36,888 bases of DNA from a virus: positions 1 to 36,888 of IMG/VR virus record IMGVR_UViG_3300009091_000231; one strand, written 5' to 3'. Made by a program: the position numbers and the translations under genes. The notes under the pieces were generated by a model, which did no database searches, was not told the DNA's origin, and worked only from the letters and a program-made list of their open reading frames with translations. Below, in pieces: positions 1 to 5,421 of the stretch (position 1 is the first letter of the stretch; each line of letters starts with the position of its first letter).

Positions 1-2
1 AA

Positions 3-71
3 CCACAAGTACTACGTGGTAAAGTCAGTTCATCAGATATTGCCAAATATATTACTCAACGGACTAGATAA
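3..71 (+). CDS. C-terminal end of an unidentified protein (cut by window start)
   Basis: An open frame runs in from the left edge and ends at TAA 69-71, giving about 22 residues that end in IAKYITQRTR. The next gene starts at the following base (TAA then ATG), the tight packing typical of a phage operon, so this is probably the true end of an upstream gene. Too little is visible to assign a function. Composition is basic and AT-rich like its neighbours. Confidence 0.5.
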   Translation, partial: PQVLRGKVSSSDIAKYITQRTR

Positions 72-401
72 ATGTTGACTTTTAAAAAGTTTTTAAGTAT
101 AATCGATGAAGATGTCGCTATTGATAAAATGGTTATAGATATTCAAACAGCAATAAGCCAAATTGATAATCAAATAAACCAACGAACTCAACCTTTATTA
201 GCACAAAAACAACAATTACAAAGAAGATTAGGTCCTATTTTAAAGAAAAAACAACAAGAAGATGCTAAAACAGCTAAAGAACAACCACAACAAGGTACTA
301 ATCAGCAAAATCCAATGCTGGCTAGAACTGCGACAACTACACCAGGTAGTCCTGGTGCCGCAACACCTGGTTCAATGGCTACTTCAGCACCAACTAGATA
401 A
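72..401 (+). CDS. Small Gln-rich protein with coiled-coil N-half; possible prohead-targeted protein
   Basis: 109 aa. The ATG directly follows the stop of the upstream gene, with a weak CGGA about ten bases before it. Residues 1-65 are helical and rich in Gln, Ile and Lys, and look like a coiled coil. Residues 66-109 are low-complexity (Gln, Thr, Pro, Gly, Ala) and probably disordered. The first residues (MLTFKKFL, then IIDE) resemble the short N-terminal capsid-targeting peptides of T4 internal proteins. I11-D12-E13 fits the L/I-x-E cleavage rule of the T4 prohead protease gp21. That link is inference from a short motif; the protein is otherwise unrecognised. The nuclease gene follows eight bases downstream in the same direction. 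Confidence 0.75.
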   Translation: MLTFKKFLSIIDEDVAIDKMVIDIQTAISQIDNQINQRTQPLLAQKQQLQRRLGPILKKKQQEDAKTAKEQPQQGTNQQNPMLARTATTTPGSPGAATPGSMATSAPTR

Positions 402-409
402 ATTTAGAT

Positions 410-1075
410 ATGTTTGTTCATTTAGATAACCTAATACCATTACTGATAAAATCAGTAGATGGACCAAAAGGAAGACATTATACAACCCCTGAAGGTAATA
501 AATATCCATCTATCACTACTATATTGGGTCATGGGGAAAAAGTATGGTTAAAAGATTGGCGAGATTCGTTAGGTGCAATAAATGCTGATAAAGAAGTAAA
601 ACGGGCAACTGATAGAGGAACTGCTGTTCATCTAATGTTAGAACGACAACTTCAAAACAATCCAAATCCAACTATCGGTCAACATATTGACCATATAACA
701 GAGTTTAAATCGTTAAAACTCCATATTAGATTTTTAAATAATATATTATTACAGGAAGCAGCTTTATATAGTAATTTACTGAAAATTGCTGGAAGAGTTG
801 ATTGTATAGCTGAATATAAAGGAAAATTAGCTGTTGTTGATTTTAAAACAGCAACACGATCTAAATCTGAACAATTAATACAAGATTATTTTCTTCAAAC
901 CACTGCTTATGCGTTAATGGTGGAAGAAATATATGATATTCACATTGAAGATATTGTGATTATTATGAGTGTTGAACGTGGAGTACCTATGTTATTCACT
1001 GGTAAAGTAGATGATTATATCTACCCACTTATAAAACGTATAAATACTTATTATGTAGCAATAGGAGCTAAGTAA
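410..1075 (+). CDS. PD-(D/E)XK exonuclease, MGME1/RecB-like
   Basis: 221 aa. Probable Mg-dependent single-strand DNA exonuclease of the PD-(D/E)XK superfamily, resembling the MGME1-like exonucleases of T4-like phages of marine bacteria. Visible motifs in order: RHYTTPEGNKYPSITTILG near residues 22-40; RGTAVHLMLE at 69-78 (motif with H74); E116 in LLQEAALYS; GRVDCIAEYKG at 129-138 carrying the first catalytic Asp (D131); VVDFKT at 142-147 with D144 and K146; and QDYFLQTTAYA at 158-168, the Q-x-x-x-Y helix. The active-site set looks complete. A role in DNA repair, recombination or end processing is likely. No strong ribosome site precedes ATG 410, so translation may depend on the gene before it. 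Its stop overlaps the next start by one base (TAATG). Confidence 0.85.
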   Translation: MFVHLDNLIPLLIKSVDGPKGRHYTTPEGNKYPSITTILGHGEKVWLKDWRDSLGAINADKEVKRATDRGTAVHLMLERQLQNNPNPTIGQHIDHITEFKSLKLHIRFLNNILLQEAALYSNLLKIAGRVDCIAEYKGKLAVVDFKTATRSKSEQLIQDYFLQTTAYALMVEEIYDIHIEDIVIIMSVERGVPMLFTGKVDDYIYPLIKRINTYYVAIGAK

Positions 1076-1668
1076 TGGATTTACCTATAAATGATAGAGT
1101 AGAACAACAACCAGAAGAGTCTAATGTATTAGGGAATGAAGCTGAAGTAAAATTCACTACGTTAAACCGAACTGTTAATGGAAAAGTTGATACAGGTGCT
1201 ACTACATCATCATTACATGCTAAAGACATTCAAGTTGATAAGGCTAATAATAGAGTTTCGTTCTTGTGTCCTGAAATTTCCAAAGGTATGTTAACTATGG
1301 ATTTAGATGGAGCACAAGAAGTTGTTTCTGCTGATGCCGGTGGGAACTCACGTCCTATGATTAAAATGGACGTGGAAATAAATGGTATCCCTATCAAATC
1401 TGCGTCATTTAATTTAAATGACCGTAGTGAGATGGATAGTCCAGTTTTAATTGGACAAAACATCTTAAAGGTTGGGAACTTTGTGGTTGATGTTAATAAG
1501 GATGAGGCTCCTGAACGTGCGGAAGCTGTTCAGAAAGATGTCCAAACTAACATTGACCGAGATGCTAGAGTTCTTGAAGCGATTCAAGTACTTACGGACC
1601 ATAATGTCACTTTAACTGAGATTATGATGTGTTTACGCACTGTAGCTGTCAATAGTATCAAGGACTAA
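1075..1668 (+). CDS. Retropepsin-like (RimK-associated, ATP-dependent zinc protease family) protein
   Basis: 197 aa. Residues 24-140 match the retropepsin-like fold of the family annotated as putative ATP-dependent zinc protease. The signature DTGATTSSLHA lies at residues 39-49 with the presumed catalytic Asp in D39-T-G-A, followed by a beta-rich stretch and the second flap region with SPVLIGQNIL near residues 123-132. The C-terminal 55 residues are helical and acidic, outside the usual domain. In bacteria this family sits beside RimK-type ligases; no such ligase is visible here. A substrate cannot be named: processing of a phage or host protein is inference. The ATG overlaps the nuclease stop by one base, so the two are translationally coupled. 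Confidence 0.75.
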   Translation: MDLPINDRVEQQPEESNVLGNEAEVKFTTLNRTVNGKVDTGATTSSLHAKDIQVDKANNRVSFLCPEISKGMLTMDLDGAQEVVSADAGGNSRPMIKMDVEINGIPIKSASFNLNDRSEMDSPVLIGQNILKVGNFVVDVNKDEAPERAEAVQKDVQTNIDRDARVLEAIQVLTDHNVTLTEIMMCLRTVAVNSIKD

Positions 1669-1671
1669 TAT

Positions 1672-2280
1672 ATGAATCCAAAGTCACCGTTCTACGTCGT
1701 AGAAGAATTCGTTTCGCCTTTACTTTGTGAAGAGTTGATCGAAATTTGTGACTTTACCGTGCCTGACACAAACAAAGATGGGCACTATGTAAAGACGATG
1801 AAGTCAAACGAGAGAGCTGAGGCAATCATTTATGAGAGATTGCTATTACTTTTACCAGAACTTCAAGCATACTATCAGTTTCAATATAAAGGAACTGAAC
1901 CAATTATGTTTGAATGGCTTCCAACAGGAAGCAAAGGAGAAATGGGGGCGGAAAACAGCAACTTTCTTCGTGGTAAATGGCTACGTACAAGACAAAGGGA
2001 TATCACAGGGATCTTGTTCCTCTGTGATTATCAAGAAACAACCCCTTTTGAACAAGATTATGAGGTATATGGTGGGAAGTTAGAATTTCCACAACATGCC
2101 TTTGGTTTTAACCCTTGTAGAGGAACACTTATTTTTTATCCAAGTGATCCACATTTCATCAACGTTACAACGGAAATTTATGTTGGAGAGTTGTATCAAG
2201 CAAGATTACAAATTGCAGCACAAACTCCATATTTATATAATCCTGAAAAGTTTCCTGGGAACTATCTTAACTGGTTTTGA
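1672..2280 (+). CDS. 2OG-Fe(II) oxygenase-fold protein, possibly degenerate metal site
   Basis: 202 aa, with AAGGA before the ATG. The second half follows the double-stranded beta-helix pattern of prolyl-4-hydroxylase-type 2OG-Fe(II) oxygenases: VYGGKLEFP at residues 132-140, a turn, RGTLIFYPSDPH at 150-161 with the distal iron His H161, and GELYQARLQI at 172-181 with a candidate 2-oxoglutarate-binding Arg (R178). The upstream His-x-Asp metal pair is normally followed by Asn. It aligns with GAEN at residues 92-95, so the His appears lost and Asp changed to Glu. Either the iron site is unusual or the protein is a non-catalytic relative. Such oxygenase-like genes are common in T4-like phages of aquatic bacteria; their substrates are mostly unknown. 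Confidence 0.75.
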   Translation: MNPKSPFYVVEEFVSPLLCEELIEICDFTVPDTNKDGHYVKTMKSNERAEAIIYERLLLLLPELQAYYQFQYKGTEPIMFEWLPTGSKGEMGAENSNFLRGKWLRTRQRDITGILFLCDYQETTPFEQDYEVYGGKLEFPQHAFGFNPCRGTLIFYPSDPHFINVTTEIYVGELYQARLQIAAQTPYLYNPEKFPGNYLNWF

Positions 2281-2337
2281 GTTAATTAATCCCCCTGATA
2301 GGACTTCTGCTTCATGGTGATAGGCATCAGGAGTAAG

Positions 2338-2368
2338 TTGACTTTACTCTCGTTTTGAGAGATAATAT
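2338..2368 (+). promoter_or_regulatory. Sigma70-type promoter for rlpA
   Basis: TTGACT (2338-2343) and GATAAT (2361-2366) are separated by 17 bases. An overlapping TAATAT at 2363-2368 would give 19. The spacer holds a 5-bp inverted repeat (CTCTC, five bases, GAGAG, 2347-2361). It lies about 60 bases before the RlpA start in an otherwise gene-free gap at 2281-2425. That gap also holds two TGATAGG copies and a weak CCTGAT...ATCAGG pairing, with nothing else recognisable. Confidence 0.6.
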
Positions 2369-2425
2369 ACTTTGAAAACTTAAAGAAAAAGTATATTAAG
2401 TTTTATCTTGACGGAGAAAATGAGT

Positions 2426-2962
2426 ATGATAAAACAAAATCATTCAAACGTCACTGCTGTAACGATGTTAGTAGTGTTGTTGGGTTGTGGTATAGGTTCT
2501 ACAGAAGTAGAAGCTAAAGAGAAATCACACAATAAGGGTCATGTAACACATCATAAGGTAGAACACCACCATTATGTGAAACATGAAAAACAAAGGAACA
2601 TAAAAGTAAAAGATAAAAGAGACAAATTATCTAAACCTAGTACTGACCATAAAGTCAGAGGTTCTAAAAGTTCTAAAGGATATAAAACTACAGGTTTAGC
2701 CTCTTGGTATGGTCCAGGCTTTCACGGAAGAAGGACTGCTAGTGGTGATAGATTTAATATGTATGCTATGACAGCAGCACACAAAACTCTACCACTAGAC
2801 TCCAAGGTAAAAGTAACAAACCTAAAAAACAATAAGTCAATTATTGTTACAATTAATGATAGAGGTCCGTATGTAAAAGGTAGGTCAATAGATTTATCTC
2901 TTGCATCCGCTAGGGCATTAGGTGTAATTGGAACGGCTAAGGTTCAAATGGTGGTTTTATAA
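2426..2962 (+). CDS. rlpA: RlpA-like exported lytic transglycosylase (double-psi beta-barrel)
   Basis: 178 aa from ATG 2426. In-frame TTG 2408 and ATG 2420 also exist, but GGAG at 2413-2416 is 9 bases from ATG 2426 and only 3 from ATG 2420. The N-terminus is a signal peptide: basic MIKQNHSN, a hydrophobic stretch [12 protein letters not shown], then VEA-KEK as a possible cleavage site; LLGC could be a weak lipobox. Residues 30-85 are a His/Lys-rich linker. Residues about 88-178 are the RlpA domain: [17 protein letters not shown], then TAAHKTLP and VTINDRGPY, then GRSIDLS and an ALGV ending. In bacterial RlpA the acidic residue of the SGE motif, the AAH His and the NDRGP Asp are conserved. Here the first is Asp (SGDRF). 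Likely role: cleaving peptidoglycan strands in the periplasm during infection or lysis. It has its own sigma70 promoter. Confidence 0.88.
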   Translation: MIKQNHSNVTAVTMLVVLLGCGIGSTEVEAKEKSHNKGHVTHHKVEHHHYVKHEKQRNIKVKDKRDKLSKPSTDHKVRGSKSSKGYKTTGLASWYGPGFHGRRTASGDRFNMYAMTAAHKTLPLDSKVKVTNLKNNKSIIVTINDRGPYVKGRSIDLSLASARALGVIGTAKVQMVVL

Positions 2963-2981
2963 ATTAAATCATAATGTAGCG

Positions 2982-3010
2982 TTGTCAACAACAAGTATTT
3001 GAGATATAAT
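2982..3010 (+). promoter_or_regulatory. Sigma70-type promoter for the dsbA-like gene
   Basis: TTGTCA (2982-2987), 17-base spacer, TATAAT (3005-3010). The DsbA-like ATG is at 3049, preceded by AAGGAAATTATA. A 9-bp inverted repeat brackets the -10 box (separate entry). Confidence 0.8.
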
Positions 3011-3021
3011 ATTTGTTGTTG
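2986..3021. repeat. 9-bp inverted repeat bracketing a -10 box
   Basis: CAACAACAA at 2986-2994 and its reverse complement TTGTTGTTG at 3013-3021 flank the TATAAT at 3005-3010, with 18 bases between the arms. It could be an operator covering the promoter or a hairpin at the start of the transcript. No T tract follows, so it is not a terminator. Confidence 0.5.
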
Positions 3022-3048
3022 ATTAACCCATAATATAAGGAAATTATA

Positions 3049-3369
3049 ATGGCAAAGAAAAAGGAAGAAAATGCAAACGTTCTATCTAATCCAGAAGAAC
3101 TCAAAAAATTCAAACAAACATTAGTAACTGTAACTCATTATCTTCAAATTATTGATGACCAAAAAGAAGCCATTAAAGAAACAGTTGAAGAAGCAGCTAC
3201 ATTATTTAATGTTGATAAACGTATCATACGTAAATTAGCAAATGTTATGTTTAAACATAACTATGCTGATATTCAAGAAGAAAATAGTCATTTTGAAATG
3301 TTATATGAAGCACTTGTTGGTGGAAGAATTACAGTTATAGATCCATTAGAAGACGCTGATATAGAATAA
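3049..3369 (+). CDS. dsbA: DsbA-like double-stranded DNA-binding protein
   Basis: 106 aa. The middle and C-terminal part has the layout of T4 DsbA (89 aa): a helix with KETVEEAATLFNVDKRIIRKL, then ANVMFKHNYADIQEE, then an acidic helix ending in LYEALV. This parallels T4's ELGVDGKMFNRL / HKDNRDVFEAE / ELYDTVF. T4 DsbA binds double-stranded DNA and is linked to late transcription and packaging-stage DNA. The N-terminus is basic (MAKKKEE). Here the gene has its own sigma70 promoter and is closed by a strong bidirectional hairpin. The match is from memory of the T4 sequence, at modest identity. Confidence 0.7.
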   Translation: MAKKKEENANVLSNPEELKKFKQTLVTVTHYLQIIDDQKEAIKETVEEAATLFNVDKRIIRKLANVMFKHNYADIQEENSHFEMLYEALVGGRITVIDPLEDADIE

Positions 3370-3371
3370 TT

Positions 3372-3395
3372 AAAAGGCCACAATGTGGCCTTTTT
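3372..3395. terminator. Bidirectional Rho-independent terminator
   Basis: AAAAGGCCAC (3372-3381), loop AAT, GTGGCCTTTT (3385-3394) with T runs on both strands. It sits between the converging DsbA-like gene (+, stop 3369) and the small Cys-containing gene (-, stop at 3394), and overlaps the latter's stop codon. Confidence 0.93.
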
Positions 3396-3708
3396 AATCT
3401 TTATTAAGTCTTTGGGGAGTTTGTTGAGCAGCAGTAAGTAATATTGTATTGGTTATTTCTGTTCCTTTAACAACTTCATTTCTAAAACTTTCCATAGCAG
3501 CTGTTTGTCCTCTGTTAGTATTAGCATTTTCAACCAAAAGTAACGGTAACCAAGAAAGACTACAATCCCAAACATCATTAAGTACTTCACCAGTTTGAGG
3601 ATCCTGACCTGCTAAACATTTATACCATCTACATCTATGAATTTTTCCATCTACTATTTTTTCACAATCAGCACCTAATGGGCAGGTTAATACTATTTCA
3701 ATGGCCAT
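3394..3708 (-). CDS. Small Cys-containing protein, function unknown
   Basis: 104 aa from ATG 3708 (MAIEIVLTCPLG). The frame is open upstream to 3756, but the extra 16 residues have poor composition and lie across the late box at 3731-3738, so 3708 is preferred; an AGAGAG precedes it. There are five Cys in the first half (LTCPLGADC, HRCRWYKC, DVWDC), a spacing that could hold a metal, followed by a hydrophobic SWLPLLL and a helical tail with AMESFRNEV. I do not recognise a characterised family. Its late box and position after the tail-fibre genes suggest a virion or assembly protein, which is inference. Confidence 0.7.
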   Translation of the reverse strand: MAIEIVLTCPLGADCEKIVDGKIHRCRWYKCLAGQDPQTGEVLNDVWDCSLSWLPLLLVENANTNRGQTAAMESFRNEVVKGTEITNTILLTAAQQTPQRLNKD

Positions 3709-3730
3709 ATAATACTCTCTTTTTTGAGTG

Positions 3731-3738
3731 TATTTATA
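3731..3738 (-). promoter_or_regulatory. T4-type late promoter box for the small Cys-containing gene
   Basis: On the minus strand this reads TATAAATA, the exact T4 late consensus, about 22 bases before ATG 3708. It lies immediately downstream of the stop of the tail-fibre gene (3741). Confidence 0.75.
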
Positions 3739-3740
3739 CT

Positions 3741-4520
3741 TTAACTTTTGACACAAATAATTAGGTTGGTAAATCTAGGAGACCAATTTACTTGTGAACT
3801 ACCATAATCTGTAGCACCACTAAAAGTATGACTATGAGCACCTGCTCCTCCTGTATATCCTGTTGCTGTAAGCCACCAACATTGTGTTGAATCACCAGAT
3901 TGTGGTTGTGTTCCTGCTCTAGTTGTATATGGGTGAACATGATCACCAACTCCAGATGTTGTTCCACTATATCCATGATAATGGGCTGGAACAACATTCA
4001 TAATAGTTGGATCATGAGTACCACCAACTCCACCACCACTACCGTTAACTACTCGTAACATTCTATTATTAGCAGTATCTGTGGTATCTTGTACCCATCC
4101 AGATGGTGCTGATGATTGAGAAAACAACATTCTTGTTCCTGCAGGAACAACAACAGCCACTCCAATAGTAGATGCTACACCATTACCATCAATAGTTAAT
4201 CCAGTACCTATTTTAATTCCACCTAATACTGATCCTGAAGCTATTGGTAAGTTGGAAGAATCTATAAGACCAACTAAATCTGATGATATTAATGTTAAGG
4301 CTCCAGTTCTTGTATTTAACGAAGTAACAATACCAGTATTTGATGAAGCTATAGCTATCCATTTAACACCATCCCATAATTCAACCGTTGCTGCTATATC
4401 ATTAAAGAATAATCGTCCTCTATCTATAGACGTTAAATTAGGAGGATTTGTCACCCCACGTTCAATTATTAGATTTTGGATTTCAGATCCAGCAGCTAAT
4501 TCAATACCATAAAATTTCAT
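3741..4520 (-). CDS. Tail fibre tip protein (collar-type), paralogue 2
   Basis: 259 aa, AAGGA before ATG 4520. In order: N-terminal MKFYGIELAAGSEIQNL (likely attachment), a Trp module GRLFFN...LWDGVKWIAI at residues 35-57, the fibre-shaft motif SLNTRTGALTL at 67-77, VLGGIKIGTGLTIDGNGV, then a C-terminal tip opening with SAPSGWVQDTT and NRMLRVV. The tip carries His-x-His elements (HYHGYSG, DHVHPY, AHSHTFSG) and ends in WSPRFTNLIICVKS. Such HxH motifs bind metal ions in trimeric T4 fibre tips (gp37, gp12-like). Probable role: receptor binding at the cell surface. It follows a second gene of the same design five bases upstream and is probably cotranscribed with it from the box at 5339-5346. Confidence 0.82.
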   Translation of the reverse strand: MKFYGIELAAGSEIQNLIIERGVTNPPNLTSIDRGRLFFNDIAATVELWDGVKWIAIASSNTGIVTSLNTRTGALTLISSDLVGLIDSSNLPIASGSVLGGIKIGTGLTIDGNGVASTIGVAVVVPAGTRMLFSQSSAPSGWVQDTTDTANNRMLRVVNGSGGGVGGTHDPTIMNVVPAHYHGYSGTTSGVGDHVHPYTTRAGTQPQSGDSTQCWWLTATGYTGGAGAHSHTFSGATDYGSSQVNWSPRFTNLIICVKS

Positions 4521-4525
4521 ATCAA

Positions 4526-5311
4526 TTAATCCTTAGTACATACTATTAAATTTAAATATTTTGGAGACCAATTAGCTGCTCCAGTATTACCACTTGTACT
4601 ACCAGAAATAGTATGAGAATGATCACCTGCTACTCCTGTTTGGGTTGCTAAGAAATTATATCCTAGACCACCAAATGTGTTCCCTCCACCACCCCAACTA
4701 TCTGGAACAGTGTGAGTATGATTACCATTAGTACTAGTTGTTCCACTGAAAGTATGAGTATGACTTGGTACTTTATCCATTAATATTGGACTATCTATAC
4801 CACTATATCCACCACCACCTGTTCCACCAGATCCAGTTGTTCCACCAGCAACAGCAACAACTCGTAACATTCTATTATCTGTCGTCACGGTAACATCTTG
4901 TGTCCATCCAGTTGGTGCTGATGGTTGAGCCCAAACTAATTTTGAACCAGATGGAATGCTACTAGTTGATAGTGCAGATAATACTCCACTTGTCATAGTT
5001 AATCCACTACCAATCATAACAGCACCTAATACTGTTGCTGAAGCTGTTGGTAATATTCCACTTAAATCATTAATATTTAATACAACATCTCCAGTTCTAG
5101 TATTAAACGAAGTAACCTCCCCACCAGGAGCTTCCATAGTTCCAGATAAGGTTTTCCAAGTACTCCCATCATAAAAATAAACTAATGATGTACTTGTATT
5201 AAAAAATAGACGACCTGCATATAAACTAGTAGTTGGGTTAGTAGATCCCCCCTCTACTGTTAAATTTGCAGCCTGGGTTCCTGCTGCTAACTCAATTCCA
5301 TAAAAAAGCAT
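4526..5311 (-). CDS. Tail fibre tip protein (collar-type), paralogue 1
   Basis: 261 aa, AAGGGA before ATG 5311. Same architecture as the next gene: MLFYGIELAAGTQAANL, Trp module GRLFFNTSTS...FYDGSTWKTL near residues 32-55, SFNTRTGDVVL, VLGAVMIGSGLTM, then the tip with SAPTGWTQDVT and NRMLRVV, a Gly-rich stretch, His-x-His elements SHTHTFSGTT, NHTHTVPDS and DHSHTISGS, and the C-terminus WSPKYLNLIVCTKD. The N-terminus and shaft motifs are conserved between the pair; the loops between HxH elements differ in sequence and length, as expected for diversifying receptor-binding loops. First gene of a late transcript. Confidence 0.82.
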   Translation of the reverse strand: MLFYGIELAAGTQAANLTVEGGSTNPTTSLYAGRLFFNTSTSLVYFYDGSTWKTLSGTMEAPGGEVTSFNTRTGDVVLNINDLSGILPTASATVLGAVMIGSGLTMTSGVLSALSTSSIPSGSKLVWAQPSAPTGWTQDVTVTTDNRMLRVVAVAGGTTGSGGTGGGGYSGIDSPILMDKVPSHTHTFSGTTSTNGNHTHTVPDSWGGGGNTFGGLGYNFLATQTGVAGDHSHTISGSTSGNTGAANWSPKYLNLIVCTKD

Positions 5312-5338
5312 ATATAATTCCCTTTTGTATATGTGAGA

Positions 5339-5346
5339 TATTTATC
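5339..5346 (-). promoter_or_regulatory. Late promoter box for the tail-fibre pair
   Basis: Minus strand reads GATAAATA, one base from the T4 late consensus, about 27 bases before ATG 5311. A sigma70 promoter for the polymerase starts 18 bases further on, firing the other way. Confidence 0.7.
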
Positions 5347-5363
5347 CCTAATGATATTAAATG

Positions 5364-5392
5364 TTGACTATTCTTTAGGGTTAGAGTATAAT
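5364..5392 (+). promoter_or_regulatory. Sigma70-type promoter for DNA polymerase
   Basis: TTGACT (5364-5369), 17-base spacer, TATAAT (5387-5392): a near-consensus host promoter, about 30 bases before the polymerase ATG at 5422, which has AAGGAG upstream. Confidence 0.88.
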
Positions 5393-5421
5393 ATTGTATT
5401 CACTTAAGGAGAAGTAGAAAA

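Noticed and set aside
1832-2320. Two alternative-frame ORFs within and past the oxygenase-like gene
   Set aside because: Start codons lack ribosome sites and the frames overlap a recognisable domain in the main frame.
2291-2332. CCTGAT...ATCAGG pairing after the oxygenase-like gene as a terminator
   Set aside because: Only six paired bases, a loop of about 26 bases and no T run follow it.
3709-3756. Longer start for the small Cys-containing gene
   Set aside because: The extension lies over the late promoter box and would precede the expected transcript start.
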